From Priapulus caudatus (lineage: Eukaryota; Priapulida; Priapulimorpha; Priapulimorphida; Priapulidae), in assembly GCF_000485595.1 (NCBI RefSeq), contig NW_014577747.1, forward strand, positions 78,563-106,122: a DNA stretch of 27,560 nucleotides, given 5' to 3'. Under the pieces are notes generated by a model that saw only the letters and a program-made list of their open reading frames with translations, was not told where the DNA came from and ran no database searches. The first letter of the stretch is position 1, and every line of letters starts with the position of its first letter. Positions 13,101 through 19,055 of the stretch are shown here, one piece after another. The translations under genes were made by a program, and so were the position numbers.

Positions 13101-16100
13101 CACTATGCACTACGATCAAAATCAAAATCAGCTGGACAGTTTATGAAGGTCTCTTAGTGACCACCAAATATATACTACTGACTCATCCCAGGAAGAGTTT
13201 TGTCGGTTTGTGACTTCTACGGCGGGATCTTCCTCGAACAAGCGATGAAAGAAGAAGACCAAGATTGGGGTGGTTCTGCAGTGGATTCTCAGGCCTATAC
13301 ACAATGCGATGAACAGCTCCTCCTGGGCATGCACGTAGTGCATTCTTGCTCAATGTAGCAAATGCAGCCGTGAGGAGCCTCCTTCAGGCCTGGTCTCTGC
13401 GGAAACGAGAGGCAGGCAATTAGAACCGAAGTCAATGATTTCTCTGTTGCGATATTTTAACATACCACCACACATACTTAATTATAATAAATAAATTATA
13501 ATGTAGTTAATTCGGAATTAAATAATATAAAGGAAACAAGCAACTGGATACTGTGATTACAGTTGAGTAAGCAGATGAGAATCCAAGCATCAACCAATTG
13601 TACTATACCCTTGGAAAATGACTCGTAATTACATTACGTGCTATTCATCAGAAAACAAAATAAGTATGTGTGCACAATCCTTGGCAAATCGTTCCTTCGA
13701 AAAAAATCCCCCTCCTTATAATAAATGATCGGATTCATCACGACGCAGTGCATTCAGAAATAAGCAACAATCACTTGGACAATAAGCTTAAATCTGTTAT
13801 GTGCTTTTAGTGAAAATGTTTATGAGTTGAGCACTGCTTGTCTTAGTTTCTTTAAGAAACTGTCAAATGTTAATGTGCTCCAGACTCGCCATGTTTTTCT
13901 ATACACCAAGCAAAGTGACCTATTAAGGGACACTGAAACGCTTACGATGTCGATGATATTTTAAATGTCTGAGCACCATCAAGTAGTCAAGATGTGAAAA
14001 GCCTCCACAATAGCTGATACCAAACAACGCTAATTTCACAGTACTAGGACTAGCAAATATTCGTGGCGATGAATAATCACACATACCTTTTATGACAAAA
14101 ATAAAATCTAAGTTGCTTCCCATTTCAGCTGGCATTTAAATTATAAAAGGTGATTTGAAATAATACTCCACTGTTAGTTCAAAATTCTACGATGTGTGTT
14201 GACACGTTTGCAACTTGCATCTGCACATGGCACCGGTCCAGCGGGAATGTAGCAAAGTATTTCGTTACGGCCGTTGCTAGCGATGTCGCGCTTTAGCAGA
14301 TTCAAGATTACTAAATCAATACTTTATTTCTGACGTTATATTACGCTTGACTATAATACTTTCTTTAATAGTCTTTGATTTTACAAATATACAGCAGTTT
14401 CACAATTCTACCAACTATCTTAAAATGCGTAAACGAACTACATACTATAGAACCCGGGAACAACAATTCCTTCTTCAGCCTCCAACAACATCCCATGTTA
14501 GCAACATGTCAGGCTAAGTGTTTAAAACATTTTAGCGTGTTGCAACATGCGCCAAATGACCAGTTTTCTACCTCTTTCTTTGAGTTTAAGCCAAACGGCC
14601 GCAGCTGGAATGGCTGCTGAACTAGAGTTTATTTTGTCATAAGGTAGTGTGATTATGCATGACACGAAGTATTTGCTAGTTTAGTACTGGAGAAATTAGC
14701 ATTTGGATGCGCATTGTGAGCCTTAAACTGTTTCAGTGTATATATTGGGTGTCTAAGTGCTTAAGTGCCAGATGTTAAATTCATGAATGCTTAAGTGTCA
14801 GTTGTTATGTGGCTTAGTACTTGAGTGCCTTAGTGCTTAAGTGTAAGCTGTTAGGTGTTTTAGTGCTTATGTTTCTTCTTGCCGAATGGTCAATTGTTAG
14901 GTGACTTAGCACTTAAGTGCTTCACTAATTAAGCGCAATAGTGTTTATGTGTTAGCCAGTAGGTAGCTTAGCACATCAGTGCTTAAGTATCAGCTGTTAG
15001 TGTCTTAGTAGTTAGGCATCTTAGCATCTTAAGTATCAGCTGTTTGCGTCTTAGAAGCATCGTGACTATCACAGCTAGCAGCGTGAGAGCTTACATCTGT
15101 TCGAGCAGCACCAGCACCTGCTTCTGCTCGACGCCCTCTATATAGAGCTTCTTCAGTTCATCGCGCTTGCAGTGCAGCAGGCTCTTACATGAGTGCAGCA
15201 TCTCCTTGATATTCTTGATCTTCTCCCGAGACACTGCAATGGACGAGTGGCGCCGGTGAACAACGGAACAGCTGATGATGCGCGTTCGTGGCACCGGTTA
15301 ATAACAGAACAGCTGATGATGCACACGCGTGGTGCCGGTTAACAACAGAACAGCTGATGATGCGTGCACGAACAGCACTGATGAACAACAGAACAGCTGA
15401 TGATGCATGCACGCACAGCACCGGTGAACAATAGAACAGCTGATGATGCATGCACGCACACTGCCGGTGAACAACAGCCACCGCTACACCCTGACCGTGT
15501 CGTTGATGATCTCTCTCAGCTTGAACAGCCGCTGCTTGAAATCACGCTCATCGGACGCAGGCTGGCTACGGTGCAGGAGGCTGAGCGCATTGATGTACTC
15601 TAGTTCACTGAACCGCGGGCCCTGCTCCATCACGTTCTCCAGAATCGTCTGGAAGCGGAGATATCGGGGAATATAACGTCACAGCAAAAAGCAATCATTT
15701 TCCTTTCACCAAAGCGCAATCAAATTGCTAACCATCGTACCAAGATAAGCTAAAATTGCTTTCATTCCACCAAGTTGCAATAAAATCTTTTACCATCACA
15801 CCAAAGTGAGCTAAGAATTAATTTTCCTTCCACGAGGTTACGATCAGAATGACATCTTGGGTCACCAGGGTGCGCCACGTACCTCCGGTCTGGAATAAAG
15901 CATCTCGTAGTAGAATCGTGCTTGGATTAGGTCTGATTCCCTCTGCATTGTGATGTTGTTCAGGTTCTGCTGGATCGCAAACACATCCCTGCACCTGCGC
16001 GACACAAGCACACGTTCATTTACCCTTTGAGCACCTGTGGTTTTATAGACCTCTCACTGTGGCATGCATATTGTCGATGCATATCAATCGATATAGATAT

Positions 16101-17470
16101 GAGAAAAAGTTACGATATTGCGTATCACAGAGCAACATACTGCAAGTATCATCATCAATAAATCATTAACCGGTGAACAATAGAACAGCTGATGATGCAT
16201 GCACGCACACTGCCGGTGAACAATAGAACAGCTGATGATGCATGCACGCACACTGCCGGTGCACACAATTTTGACAAATTTTCAATCCGATTACCCTTGT
16301 TATAGCAGGTCTACATTATAAATGCATTCTGCAATTCACATGTTTGGAAATGGGAGATGCAACTCCTTTATTACGTTTCATCGATTACCGGCAGAACGTG
16401 ATGTGTTGAGACTAGTTTACATCTAATGGGAAGATTCGGGTACCTGTTATCCTGGTGTAGATTTTACTGAAAGCTTGAATCAGTGACGTCAAATCTTCAT
16501 GATGGGCTGAAAATCATGAGAAGATATGTTAATCAGTGTTGGAGATTTTACAACCACATTTAAACTGCAGCATGGAATGATAACCGAATCAGGGTACAGT
16601 TAAATTCAGATATTGTAACTTGTGTAATTTAAAGAATTCCCACTTGAAATGATAATTATATCGATAATATATGAATATCGATAATATAATAATATAGATA
16701 TAAATGAAGATTTTTCGCAATGCGATTCCTTGATCGCAAACATACTCTGAATGAGTTTGTCCATGTTTTGATCGCATTCTTTGAAATTCCTTTCCAGTTC
16801 TCTCTTAATATCCTCCCTCTCTTTCATGTTCTCACTGAAATACATGATACGCACAAAATTTCTTTGATTACCATTGGCATGAGATAGACAGTAACCAAAA
16901 TAATACACAGAAATTAGGAAGGGTTATAGTTCCAGACATCATGAATGATAAGTCAAAAGTGTCATTAGATAATAAGGTGGCACATGGGGTCAATTACGCT
17001 TTTGAATAGTGTGATAACATGAGTGTTATAGGTTTGGAATAAATAACTGCAACTTCTTCAAATTTGCTTGGCTCATCTAATAGCAATGACACACTGTGAG
17101 CATTATATCTGGCTGTTGTTTCGCATGGCACTTGATTTTTACAATTGTCAGTGGCGTTGCTAAAAATTAATGACAGTGTACAGGATTAATTTTACAATCA
17201 TATTACAAAATAATAATCTCACCTTTGCGATAAAGACCTGACCAGTGACATCAGCAAGCCAACCTGGAATGATATCAAAGAAGGTGTGGTTGACTTGTTG
17301 AAATGGATATCGGTCAATTAGATAGTTGTGGATGAAATACACACTTTAACGATGATTATCACAATGCGATACATCACGAGCAGCAAATTTAAGCAACACA
17401 TGATGCCCATGCTTACTGAATCTTGTGGCGTGGTCTTCTTCCGCCTAGGGGGCGCCACTACATTCTCCAT
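968..17470 (-). CDS. EXOC4: Exocyst complex component 4 (Sec8), scrambled locus
   Basis: Sec8 is a subunit of the octameric exocyst, the CATCHR-type tether that docks post-Golgi vesicles at the plasma membrane. Exons recognised on the minus strand, in protein order, are E1 17470-17417, E2 17263-17223, E3 16834-16746, E4 16506-16444, E5 15233-15095, E6 2932-2844, E7 2599-2523, E8 1943-1703, E9 1155-968, middle exons 6428-5863, 5448-5372, 4950-4814 and 4457-4374, and last exons 15988-15883 and 15648-15484. Every junction listed has GT-AG and matching phase except where exons are missing (after E9 and after 4374). The N-terminal coiled coil, LLHCKRDEL motif and C-terminal [15 protein letters not shown] are strongly Sec8-like. 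About 300 residues expected between RFL and DVFAIQQ are not seen. The physical order is wrong: last exons lie inside intron 4 and the clean E6-E9 lie downstream of the middle exons. A noisy second copy of E6-E9 sits at 9.6-13.4 kb. Confidence 0.93.
1703..1943 (-). CDS. EXOC4: EXOC4 exon 8, clean copy
   Basis: A 241-bp exon, phase 0 in and phase 1 out. It starts [20 protein letters not shown], equivalent to the conserved IDELHRHLYIKSTS of Sec8. It continues into a Gly/Ser/Ala-rich linker ending THRRSHS. The acceptor is TTGTGTAG and the donor GTGAGT. The linker is GC-rich and poorly conserved in the family. A noisy copy is at about 11988-12311. Confidence 0.92.
2164..2515. repeat. CA-rich tract with 35-bp tandem units
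   Basis: CAA trinucleotides (about 2158-2176) are followed by a long CA/ACGC-rich tract. From about 2397 to 2500 a 35-bp unit containing AATAAAGCACACATGTATGC occurs three times (AATAAA at 2401, 2436 and 2471). It lies in the intron between EXOC4 exons 7 and 8. A degraded version is at about 12590-12930. Confidence 0.9.
2523..2599 (-). CDS. EXOC4: EXOC4 exon 7, clean copy
   Basis: A 77-bp exon, phase 1 in and phase 0 out, reading [20 protein letters not shown] then QDKKA. Length and pattern equal the Sec8 stretch ending in GLSDLRLELHSKK. The acceptor is TTGTAG and the donor GTTAGT. The CA-rich tract starts just 3' of the donor. Confidence 0.92.
2844..2932 (-). CDS. EXOC4: EXOC4 exon 6, clean copy
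   Basis: An 89-bp exon, phase 2 in and phase 1 out, reading [20 protein letters not shown] then HASEELVSA. It matches the Sec8 segment IENIKQVPQKLEQ...SKHYLSA. The acceptor is TTCCGCAG and the donor GTGAGT. A frame-broken copy of this exon lies near 13300-13396. Confidence 0.93.
2933..4373. other. Non-coding stretch (intron 5 type sequence)
   Basis: AT-rich, with no splice-bounded frame. 3290-3470 holds loose repeats of a TTAAGTGTCAGCTGTTATGT-like unit, the same family and orientation as 14740-15060. 3470-3566 is a segment found inverted at 14610-14740. The block up to about 3838 has a noisy counterpart at 13.4-14.4 kb; from 3838 to 4373 I see no counterpart and no gene. Confidence 0.7.
3470..3566 (+). 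repeat. Segment S (forward copy)
   Basis: About 97 bp from CTCACAATGCGCATCC to AAAATAAACTCTAGT. It occurs here, again in the noisy block at about 14010-14115 in the same orientation, and inverted at 14610-14740. The two clean copies differ by substitutions rather than indels. It may be a small mobile element or part of a local inversion. Confidence 0.7.
4374..4457 (-). CDS. EXOC4: EXOC4 middle exon (ANWAKDEDL)
   Basis: An 84-bp exon, phase 2 in and phase 2 out, reading [20 protein letters not shown] then EDLNRFL. It corresponds to Sec8 [20 protein letters not shown]. The acceptor is GTTGCAG and the donor GTACAC. It is the last middle exon I can find; the next family segment (SLPNW onward) is absent from the window. 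Confidence 0.93.
4499..4535. repeat. Perfect 15-bp hairpin in an EXOC4 intron
   Basis: Arms TATCAAGAGCTAATA (4499-4513) and TATTAGCTCTTGATA (4521-4535) are perfect inverted repeats with a 7-base spacer. It lies in the intron between exons 4374-4457 and 4814-4950, 42 bases upstream of the former on the minus strand. No gene evidence; possibly a tiny transposon scar. Confidence 0.8.
4814..4950 (-). CDS. EXOC4: EXOC4 middle exon (HDL-type helix)
   Basis: A 137-bp exon, phase 0 in and phase 2 out. It reads [20 protein letters not shown], then [20 protein letters not shown] and CQASY. It matches the Sec8 STIIVEKTVQDL...[20 protein letters not shown] region. The acceptor is TATGTAG and the donor GTAATG. 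Confidence 0.93.
5097..5130. repeat. TCAT/TCAC tetranucleotide microsatellite
   Basis: ATTCATTCACTCACTCACTC followed by ATTCATTCATTC in the EXOC4 intron between exons 4814-4950 and 5372-5448. Confidence 0.85.
5372..5448 (-). CDS. EXOC4: EXOC4 middle exon (LNLQRPVLQ)
   Basis: A 77-bp exon, phase 1 in and phase 0 out, reading [20 protein letters not shown] then RPVLQ. It equals the Sec8 stretch ending MKVLGVQRPLLQ. The acceptor is TTGTCAG and the donor GTGAGA. It joins in phase with the exons at 5863 and 4950. Confidence 0.92.
5762..5874. repeat. 30-bp tandem repeat overlapping an EXOC4 splice donor
   Basis: Units ending GGTGGCGC at 5783, 5813, 5843 and 5874 (periods 30, 30, 31). On the minus strand each reads GCGCCACCTG then TAGTTAGTGAGC or a variant. 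The right-most unit is the true exon end and donor, GCGCCACCTGCA|GTAAGT. The intronic units are therefore diverged copies of the 5' splice site, each with a GTTAGT or GTCAGC in the donor position. Confidence 0.85.
5863..6428 (-). CDS. EXOC4: EXOC4 middle exon, internally frame-disturbed
   Basis: A 566-bp exon, phase 2 in and phase 1 out, open throughout. The 5' part reads [17 protein letters not shown], the Sec8 LLTEYLDMKN motif. The 3' part reads [20 protein letters not shown], then [13 protein letters not shown] and [20 protein letters not shown], matching the conserved ITVIFHPLLRFIQEIE...LREFLTVYIKNIF block. In between, the family motif SHAISM appears in another frame (about 6210-6230), so two compensating indels are likely. 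The donor GTAAGT abuts a 30-bp tandem repeat that resembles copies of this splice site. CpG-rich. The acceptor CCCTCCAG at 6429 is a good fit; GCAG seven bases inside is an alternative. Confidence 0.85.
6498..6560. repeat. TC microsatellite
   Basis: Two runs of TC dinucleotides separated by CGCTCTCTGCTGC, in the intron 5' of the EXOC4 exon at 6428 (minus strand). Long plus and minus frames through it are low-complexity artefacts. Confidence 0.95.
6638..6705. repeat. AT-rich palindromic tract
   Basis: Alternating AT sequence around TATATATAATATATTATATA with self-complementary arms. Intronic; no function inferred. Confidence 0.8.
6794..6873 (-). CDS. Possible EXOC4 exon (Ser-rich linker)
   Basis: An 80-bp candidate exon between a strong T-rich acceptor (TTGTTTTTCTGAG) and a strong GTGAGT donor on the minus strand. 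Read in phase 0 it gives [20 protein letters not shown] then SEDTVS, leaving in phase 2. Both ends are phase-compatible with E9 and with the exon starting at 6428. It has no recognisable similarity to Sec8, so I infer it from splice signals and position only. Confidence 0.4.
6874..7170 (-). other. GC-rich stretch, weak exon candidate
   Basis: CpG-rich sequence upstream of the 6794-6873 candidate. On the minus strand, 7130-7085 can be read as [14 protein letters not shown], faintly like the ERLEQELKQIVKRST segment of Sec8 that should follow exon 9, but a stop follows at once unless a frame shift is allowed. I do not call it an exon. Clean sequence gives way to the noisy minisatellite at about 7170. 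Confidence 0.25.
7186..8700. repeat. 23-bp minisatellite, noisy copy
   Basis: The same GGAATGGATACGCTGTGCAG-type unit as at 1-380, but with unit lengths varying by one to three bases almost every time. From about 8411 it aligns with the window start. The region 7186-8410 extends the array beyond the clean copy. Long antisense frames through it (for example 7755-8729) are artefacts. Confidence 0.9.
8705..8825. other. A/C-only low-complexity stretch
   Basis: About 120 bases with very few G or T (runs such as CCACAAAACAAAAACACAAC). It interrupts the noisy copy where the clean copy reads straight through (about 240-270). It resembles a sequencing-derived insertion rather than a genomic repeat. 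Confidence 0.6.
9065..9315. repeat. 42-bp minisatellite, noisy copy
   Basis: Counterpart of 476-705 with irregular unit lengths because of indels. It contains the same GGAGGCAGGG...AAACAC...GAAAA units. Confidence 0.88.
9587..9756 (-). pseudogene. EXOC4: EXOC4 exon 9, noisy and truncated copy
   Basis: Aligns to 968-1130 (for example GAAATCTTCATGCCAATTAC is shared) but has several indels that break the frame. Its 5' part, with the acceptor, is separated by an unrelated 1.45-kb insert. It cannot encode the exon as written. Confidence 0.85.
9757..11225. other. 1.45-kb insert absent from the clean copy
   Basis: The noisy copy leaves the alignment inside exon 9 at about 9756 and resumes at about 11215-11230 (equivalent to 1155-1190). 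The first part, 9769-9950, is strongly C/A-biased, like 8705-8825. The rest (about 9960-11200) looks like ordinary AT-rich sequence with a GC-rich end near 10900-11200. I recognise no gene in it. No clear terminal repeats or target duplication are visible. Confidence 0.6.
11988..12311 (-). pseudogene. EXOC4: EXOC4 exon 8, noisy copy
   Basis: Aligns along its length to 1703-1943 but is over 80 bases longer through scattered insertions. The reading frame changes repeatedly and the donor GTGAGT is broken (AATCACGTTGAG on the plus strand). It cannot be translated as the exon. Confidence 0.85.
12940..13024 (-). pseudogene. EXOC4: EXOC4 exon 7, noisy copy
   Basis: Aligns to 2523-2599 (the plus strand shares CTACGTTAAGGTCGATGAAT-type sequence with extra bases). 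It is about 8 bases longer than the clean exon, with frame lost. Confidence 0.82.
13300..13396 (-). pseudogene. EXOC4: EXOC4 exon 6, noisy copy
   Basis: Aligns to 2844-2932. Extra bases (for example CAGGCC for CAGG) break the frame. The donor reads ATTGTGTATAGG instead of ATGTGAGTACGG. The acceptor CTCTGCGG context on the plus strand is retained. Confidence 0.85.
14407..14609. other. Unique stretch at the end of the noisy block
   Basis: About 200 bases with no counterpart in the clean copy. A plus-strand frame runs through it to a stop at 14618 ([20 protein letters not shown] and onward), with no recognised domain, start context or splice sites. I do not call it a gene. Confidence 0.4.
14610..14740 (-). 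repeat. Segment S (inverted copy)
   Basis: Reverse complement of 3470-3566: plus strand ACTAGAGTTTATTTTGTCAT through GGATGCGCATTGTGAG. It differs from the clean forward copy by substitutions, without the indel pattern of the noisy block. The adjacent AAGTGTCAG repeats on its right are not inverted, so only this segment is flipped. Confidence 0.8.
14740..15062 (+). repeat. Loose CTTAAGTGTCAGCTGTTA-type tandem repeats
   Basis: Many imperfect copies of a unit around TTAAGTGTCAGCTGTTAGGT with variable length, in the intron 3' of EXOC4 exon 5. The same family occurs at 3290-3470 in the same orientation. Confidence 0.8.
15095..15233 (-). CDS. EXOC4: EXOC4 exon 5 (LLHCKRDEL)
   Basis: A 139-bp exon, phase 1 in and phase 2 out. 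It begins [20 protein letters not shown] and contains [20 protein letters not shown], one of the best conserved stretches of Sec8. The acceptor is ATTGCAG and the donor GTAAGC. The last two bases AT join with the A of exon 6 to make Ile, as expected for an LLDEI-like junction. This phase fit shows that E6 should follow E5. Confidence 0.93.
15250..15482 (+). repeat. 41-43-bp minisatellite, left cluster
   Basis: About six units around CCGGTGAACAACAGAACAGC then TGATGATGCATGCACGCACA, with CCGG at 15253, 15294, 15335, 15421 and 15464. It fills the space between EXOC4 exon 5 and the misplaced last exon. Two identical-type units recur at 16170-16262. Confidence 0.92.
15484..15648 (-). CDS. EXOC4: EXOC4 last exon with stop, misplaced in intron 4
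   Basis: A 165-bp exon, phase 0, including TAG. It reads [30 protein letters not shown], then a charged stretch ending [14 protein letters not shown] and stop. It matches the Sec8 C-terminus (YTELEYIHALTLLHRSQ...LKEII). A weak GTCAGG donor just before the stop could instead lead to a further exon. The 41-43-bp minisatellite begins within a few bases 3' of the stop. Confidence 0.9.
   Translation of the reverse strand, partial: TILENVMEQGPRFSELEYINALSLLHRSQPASDERDFKQRLFKLREIINDTVRV
15883..15988 (-). CDS. EXOC4: EXOC4 penultimate exon, misplaced in intron 4
   Basis: A 106-bp exon entered in phase 2 and left in phase 0, reading [20 protein letters not shown] then [15 protein letters not shown]. 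It matches the Sec8 C-terminal FVLQQNLTNITMSREADLD...QYYEMLYNT region. The donor is GTACGT. Its required 5' partner (phase 2, ending near KKMC) is not in the window. It sits between exons 4 and 5, on the same strand. Confidence 0.92.
16168..16262 (+). repeat. 43-bp minisatellite, right cluster
   Basis: Two units with CCGG at 16170, 16213 and 16256, nearly identical to the 15421-15463 unit of the left cluster. Together the two clusters bracket 15484-16167, which carries the two last EXOC4 exons. Confidence 0.92.
16444..16506 (-). CDS. EXOC4: EXOC4 exon 4
   Basis: A 63-bp exon, phase 1 in and phase 1 out, reading [20 protein letters not shown]. It continues the N-terminal coiled coil. The acceptor is TTTTCAG and the donor GTACCC. 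Its natural partner, exon 5, is in matching phase at 15233, but the two last exons of the gene lie in the intron between them. Confidence 0.88.
16746..16834 (-). CDS. EXOC4: EXOC4 exon 3 (N-terminal coiled coil)
   Basis: An 89-bp exon, phase 2 in and phase 1 out. It encodes a charged helix with [20 protein letters not shown] and then MDKLIQ, which corresponds to the Sec8 N-terminal coiled coil that packs against other exocyst subunits. The acceptor is ATTTCAG and the donor GTATGT. Junction codons are AG|T (Ser) and A|CC (Thr). Confidence 0.88.
17223..17263 (-). CDS. EXOC4: EXOC4 exon 2 ([11 protein letters not shown])
   Basis: A 41-bp exon between the acceptor ATTCCAG and a GTGAG donor. It reads [13 protein letters not shown] and ends in phase 2. 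This matches the conserved GLLISVIRTLS-like segment near the Sec8 N-terminus. A longer open frame through the same bases is a shadow in another frame. Confidence 0.82.
17417..17470 (-). CDS. EXOC4: EXOC4 exon 1 (start codon)
   Basis: Eighteen codons, beginning [18 protein letters not shown]. The ATG at 17470 has a good Kozak context (CACC before, G after) and the exon ends in phase 0 before a GTAAGC donor. The short basic, low-complexity leader before GLL is typical of Sec8. I chose this start because the next exon continues directly with the conserved [11 protein letters not shown] segment in the same phase. Confidence 0.75.
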
Positions 17471-18337
17471 GGTGACTGTGTTTAGATGTTAGCCTCTACA
17501 GTCAATAAATTCAGCACATACAGTATAACTGTTCACAGACGCACCTGTAAACAGCATTGCATAAGTAATTTTATATCCGTATAATAGATGACTGTAATTT
17601 AACAGAAATTAATCCAAGTATAATGATATTGGTGTATACTAAATTCAGTTGATTTTAAATGAGGGGTGCCCCTATTGTGACTTACAACCTGGCCTATTAT
17701 GCCATCACGTGGCTAAATGGGCTCCTGATCATTCCGACGAAAAAAGAGGGCAAGGGAAATTCCACCAGTACTCACTGCTGTATGATAGTGCACTCTTACT
17801 TTTTGAAAATGTATAAAATTAGACCAAAGGCTTCAGACCAAGCAGTTTACAGAGGGGTGTGGTACACATAGTTAACAAGTCTGCTAATAAATAAGTGATA
17901 ATATTCTCTTAACTCGGATTCATGCTGATAACTACAAACTGAACTGTTCACAAACTGTTTCCAATTATTGCCCACTGCATTGCAGTTTTCCGAAAAGGTT
18001 GGCTTAGTACCATATATTCAATGGTCATGCAACTAATCTAATGAACGAGACATCATCTTCCTAAATCCTGTTTATACTGATCGTCGGCAGGTAAGTTTTG
18101 GGGCAGAATGTAAAACACAGACAGACATTTCTGTCATGTACGATATGTATCATGTACATGACTATTTATGAATATGATTATCAATAGGTGCGGGCGGACA
18201 GCCGGGAACTTTGCCACATCCGGGACTTTCTTAACCTAGCAACCAGCTGTGCCGGTGAAAACAACAGCCTGTCTCCGTGAGCTTACACACGCAATACCCC
18301 ATTTCCAAACCAAAAGCATAATAATTTCCTTGTATAT
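17471..18337. other. EXOC4 upstream region
   Basis: Sequence 5' of EXOC4 exon 1. It is AT-rich, with no CpG island. A plus-strand frame at 17659-17871 has no recognised domain. GAGGGGTGCCCC near 17660 and AGAGGGGTGTGGTACAC near 17850 look like the degenerate ends of a small transposon, but I see no clean target duplication. From about 18190 the sequence may be the leader of the THAP fragment. Confidence 0.4.
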
Positions 18338-18475
18338 ATGCCGAAAACTTGTGTAGTAGTAGGTTGTCACAATCATATATATTGCACAGATAAGAAAAGA
18401 TATTTTTTTGAGCTGCCAAAATGACATAAGAGTCCAGAGAGGCGTGATAAGTCATAAGTGGCTGACTGCCACTTA
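18338..18475 (+). pseudogene. THAP zinc-finger fragment, frame-broken
   Basis: From ATG 18338 the frame reads MPKTCVVVGCHNHIYCTDKK then RYFFELPK and TGA (18422). This has the N-terminal C-x4-C and FxxxP layout of a THAP domain (C2CH zinc-dependent DNA-binding module of P-element-like transposases and host THAP proteins). One base further back, a second frame continues NDIRVQRGVISHKWLTAT before a stop, resembling the THAP RRxxWLxA helix. A one-base shift thus joins two halves of the domain. No transposase core follows. It is likely a relic of a P-element/THAP-type gene; an exon of a live THAP gene with a sequence error is the alternative. Confidence 0.65.
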
Positions 18476-18579
18476 AAGTTAAATGTAAATGAGTAAATGA
18501 GTAAATGTAAATGGTACGCAGTGGAGTCCGTCAAAATTCTCCACGATTTGTGCTGACAGGTAACTACTATTTTATAACT

Positions 18580-18795
18580 GTGTGCGTGCGTGTGTGCGTG
18601 TGAGTGTGTCACTGTGTGTGCGAGTGCGTGTGCGTGCGTGTGCGTATGCGTGCGTGTGTGCGTGTGTGCGTGTGAGTGTGTCACTGTGTGTGCGAGTGCG
18701 TGTGCGCGTGCGTGTGCACGCGTGCGTGTTTGTGTGTCCTTGTGTGCGCGTGTGTGCGCGAGCGTATGCGTGTGCATGTGAGTGTGTCTATATTA
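18580..18795 (+). repeat. GT-rich microsatellite with a 71-bp internal duplication
   Basis: A GTGTGCGTGCGTG tract in which TGAGTGTGTCACTGTGTGTG occurs at 18601 and 18672, so a 71-bp unit is duplicated. Plus and minus frames through it are low-complexity artefacts. Confidence 0.92.
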
Positions 18796-18911
18796 GAAAG
18801 GCTATCTATATTATTCGTAAAGTATACTATATATATATATATACTCGTATTCGTAAGGCATATTAGAAGATATTTTATGAAAAAAACTTATTAAAACTTC
18901 CAAACCAAGTG

Positions 18912-19055
18912 ACGGATAATTCATATAGTTATGCAGTAATCCTATGGGCGCCAGTGATGTTTTCACCGGCGTTCTGCTGGTGGTCACGTGACTACTGATC
19001 TGTGACGTAGCTCCGCCCGCACCTAGGCTATAGGCTATATGAATTATGATCCGCC
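18912..19055. mobile_element. Short inverted-repeat element (MITE-like)
   Basis: Left end GGATAATTCATATAG and right end CTATATGAATTATGATCC are inverted repeats (one 2-3-base gap), enclosing about 110 bp of GC-richer sequence. The outer bases (GACGGAT / ATCCGCC) also pair. No clear target duplication, so the superfamily is unassigned. Confidence 0.6.

Larger units (their letters stand above)
7170..14406 (-). other. Error-rich second copy of the 1-3.8 kb block
   Basis: From the 23-bp minisatellite through counterparts of exons 9 to 6 and into intron 5, this block follows 1-3838 in the same order and orientation but with frequent one- to three-base insertions and deletions, in homopolymers and elsewhere. 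Examples: clean ACACATGTACGTTTTTACTA at 741 versus ACACATGTACTTTTTACTCA at 9341; clean donor ATGTGAGTACGG versus CATTGTGTATAGG. Splice sites and frames are destroyed. It extends the minisatellite by about 1.2 kb and contains A/C-only stretches and a 1.45-kb insert. It sits where exons 6-9 belong, between exon 5 and the middle exons. This looks like unpolished long-read sequence; a decayed duplication is the alternative. Confidence 0.85.

Noticed and set aside
15250-16262. His/Cys-rich minus-strand frames ([10 protein letters not shown] repeats)
   Set aside because: They are translations of the 41-43-bp minisatellite, not a peptide-repeat gene.
17659-17871. 70-codon plus-strand frame upstream of EXOC4
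   Set aside because: No domain, no poly(A) or splice signals; may be part of a degenerate small transposon.
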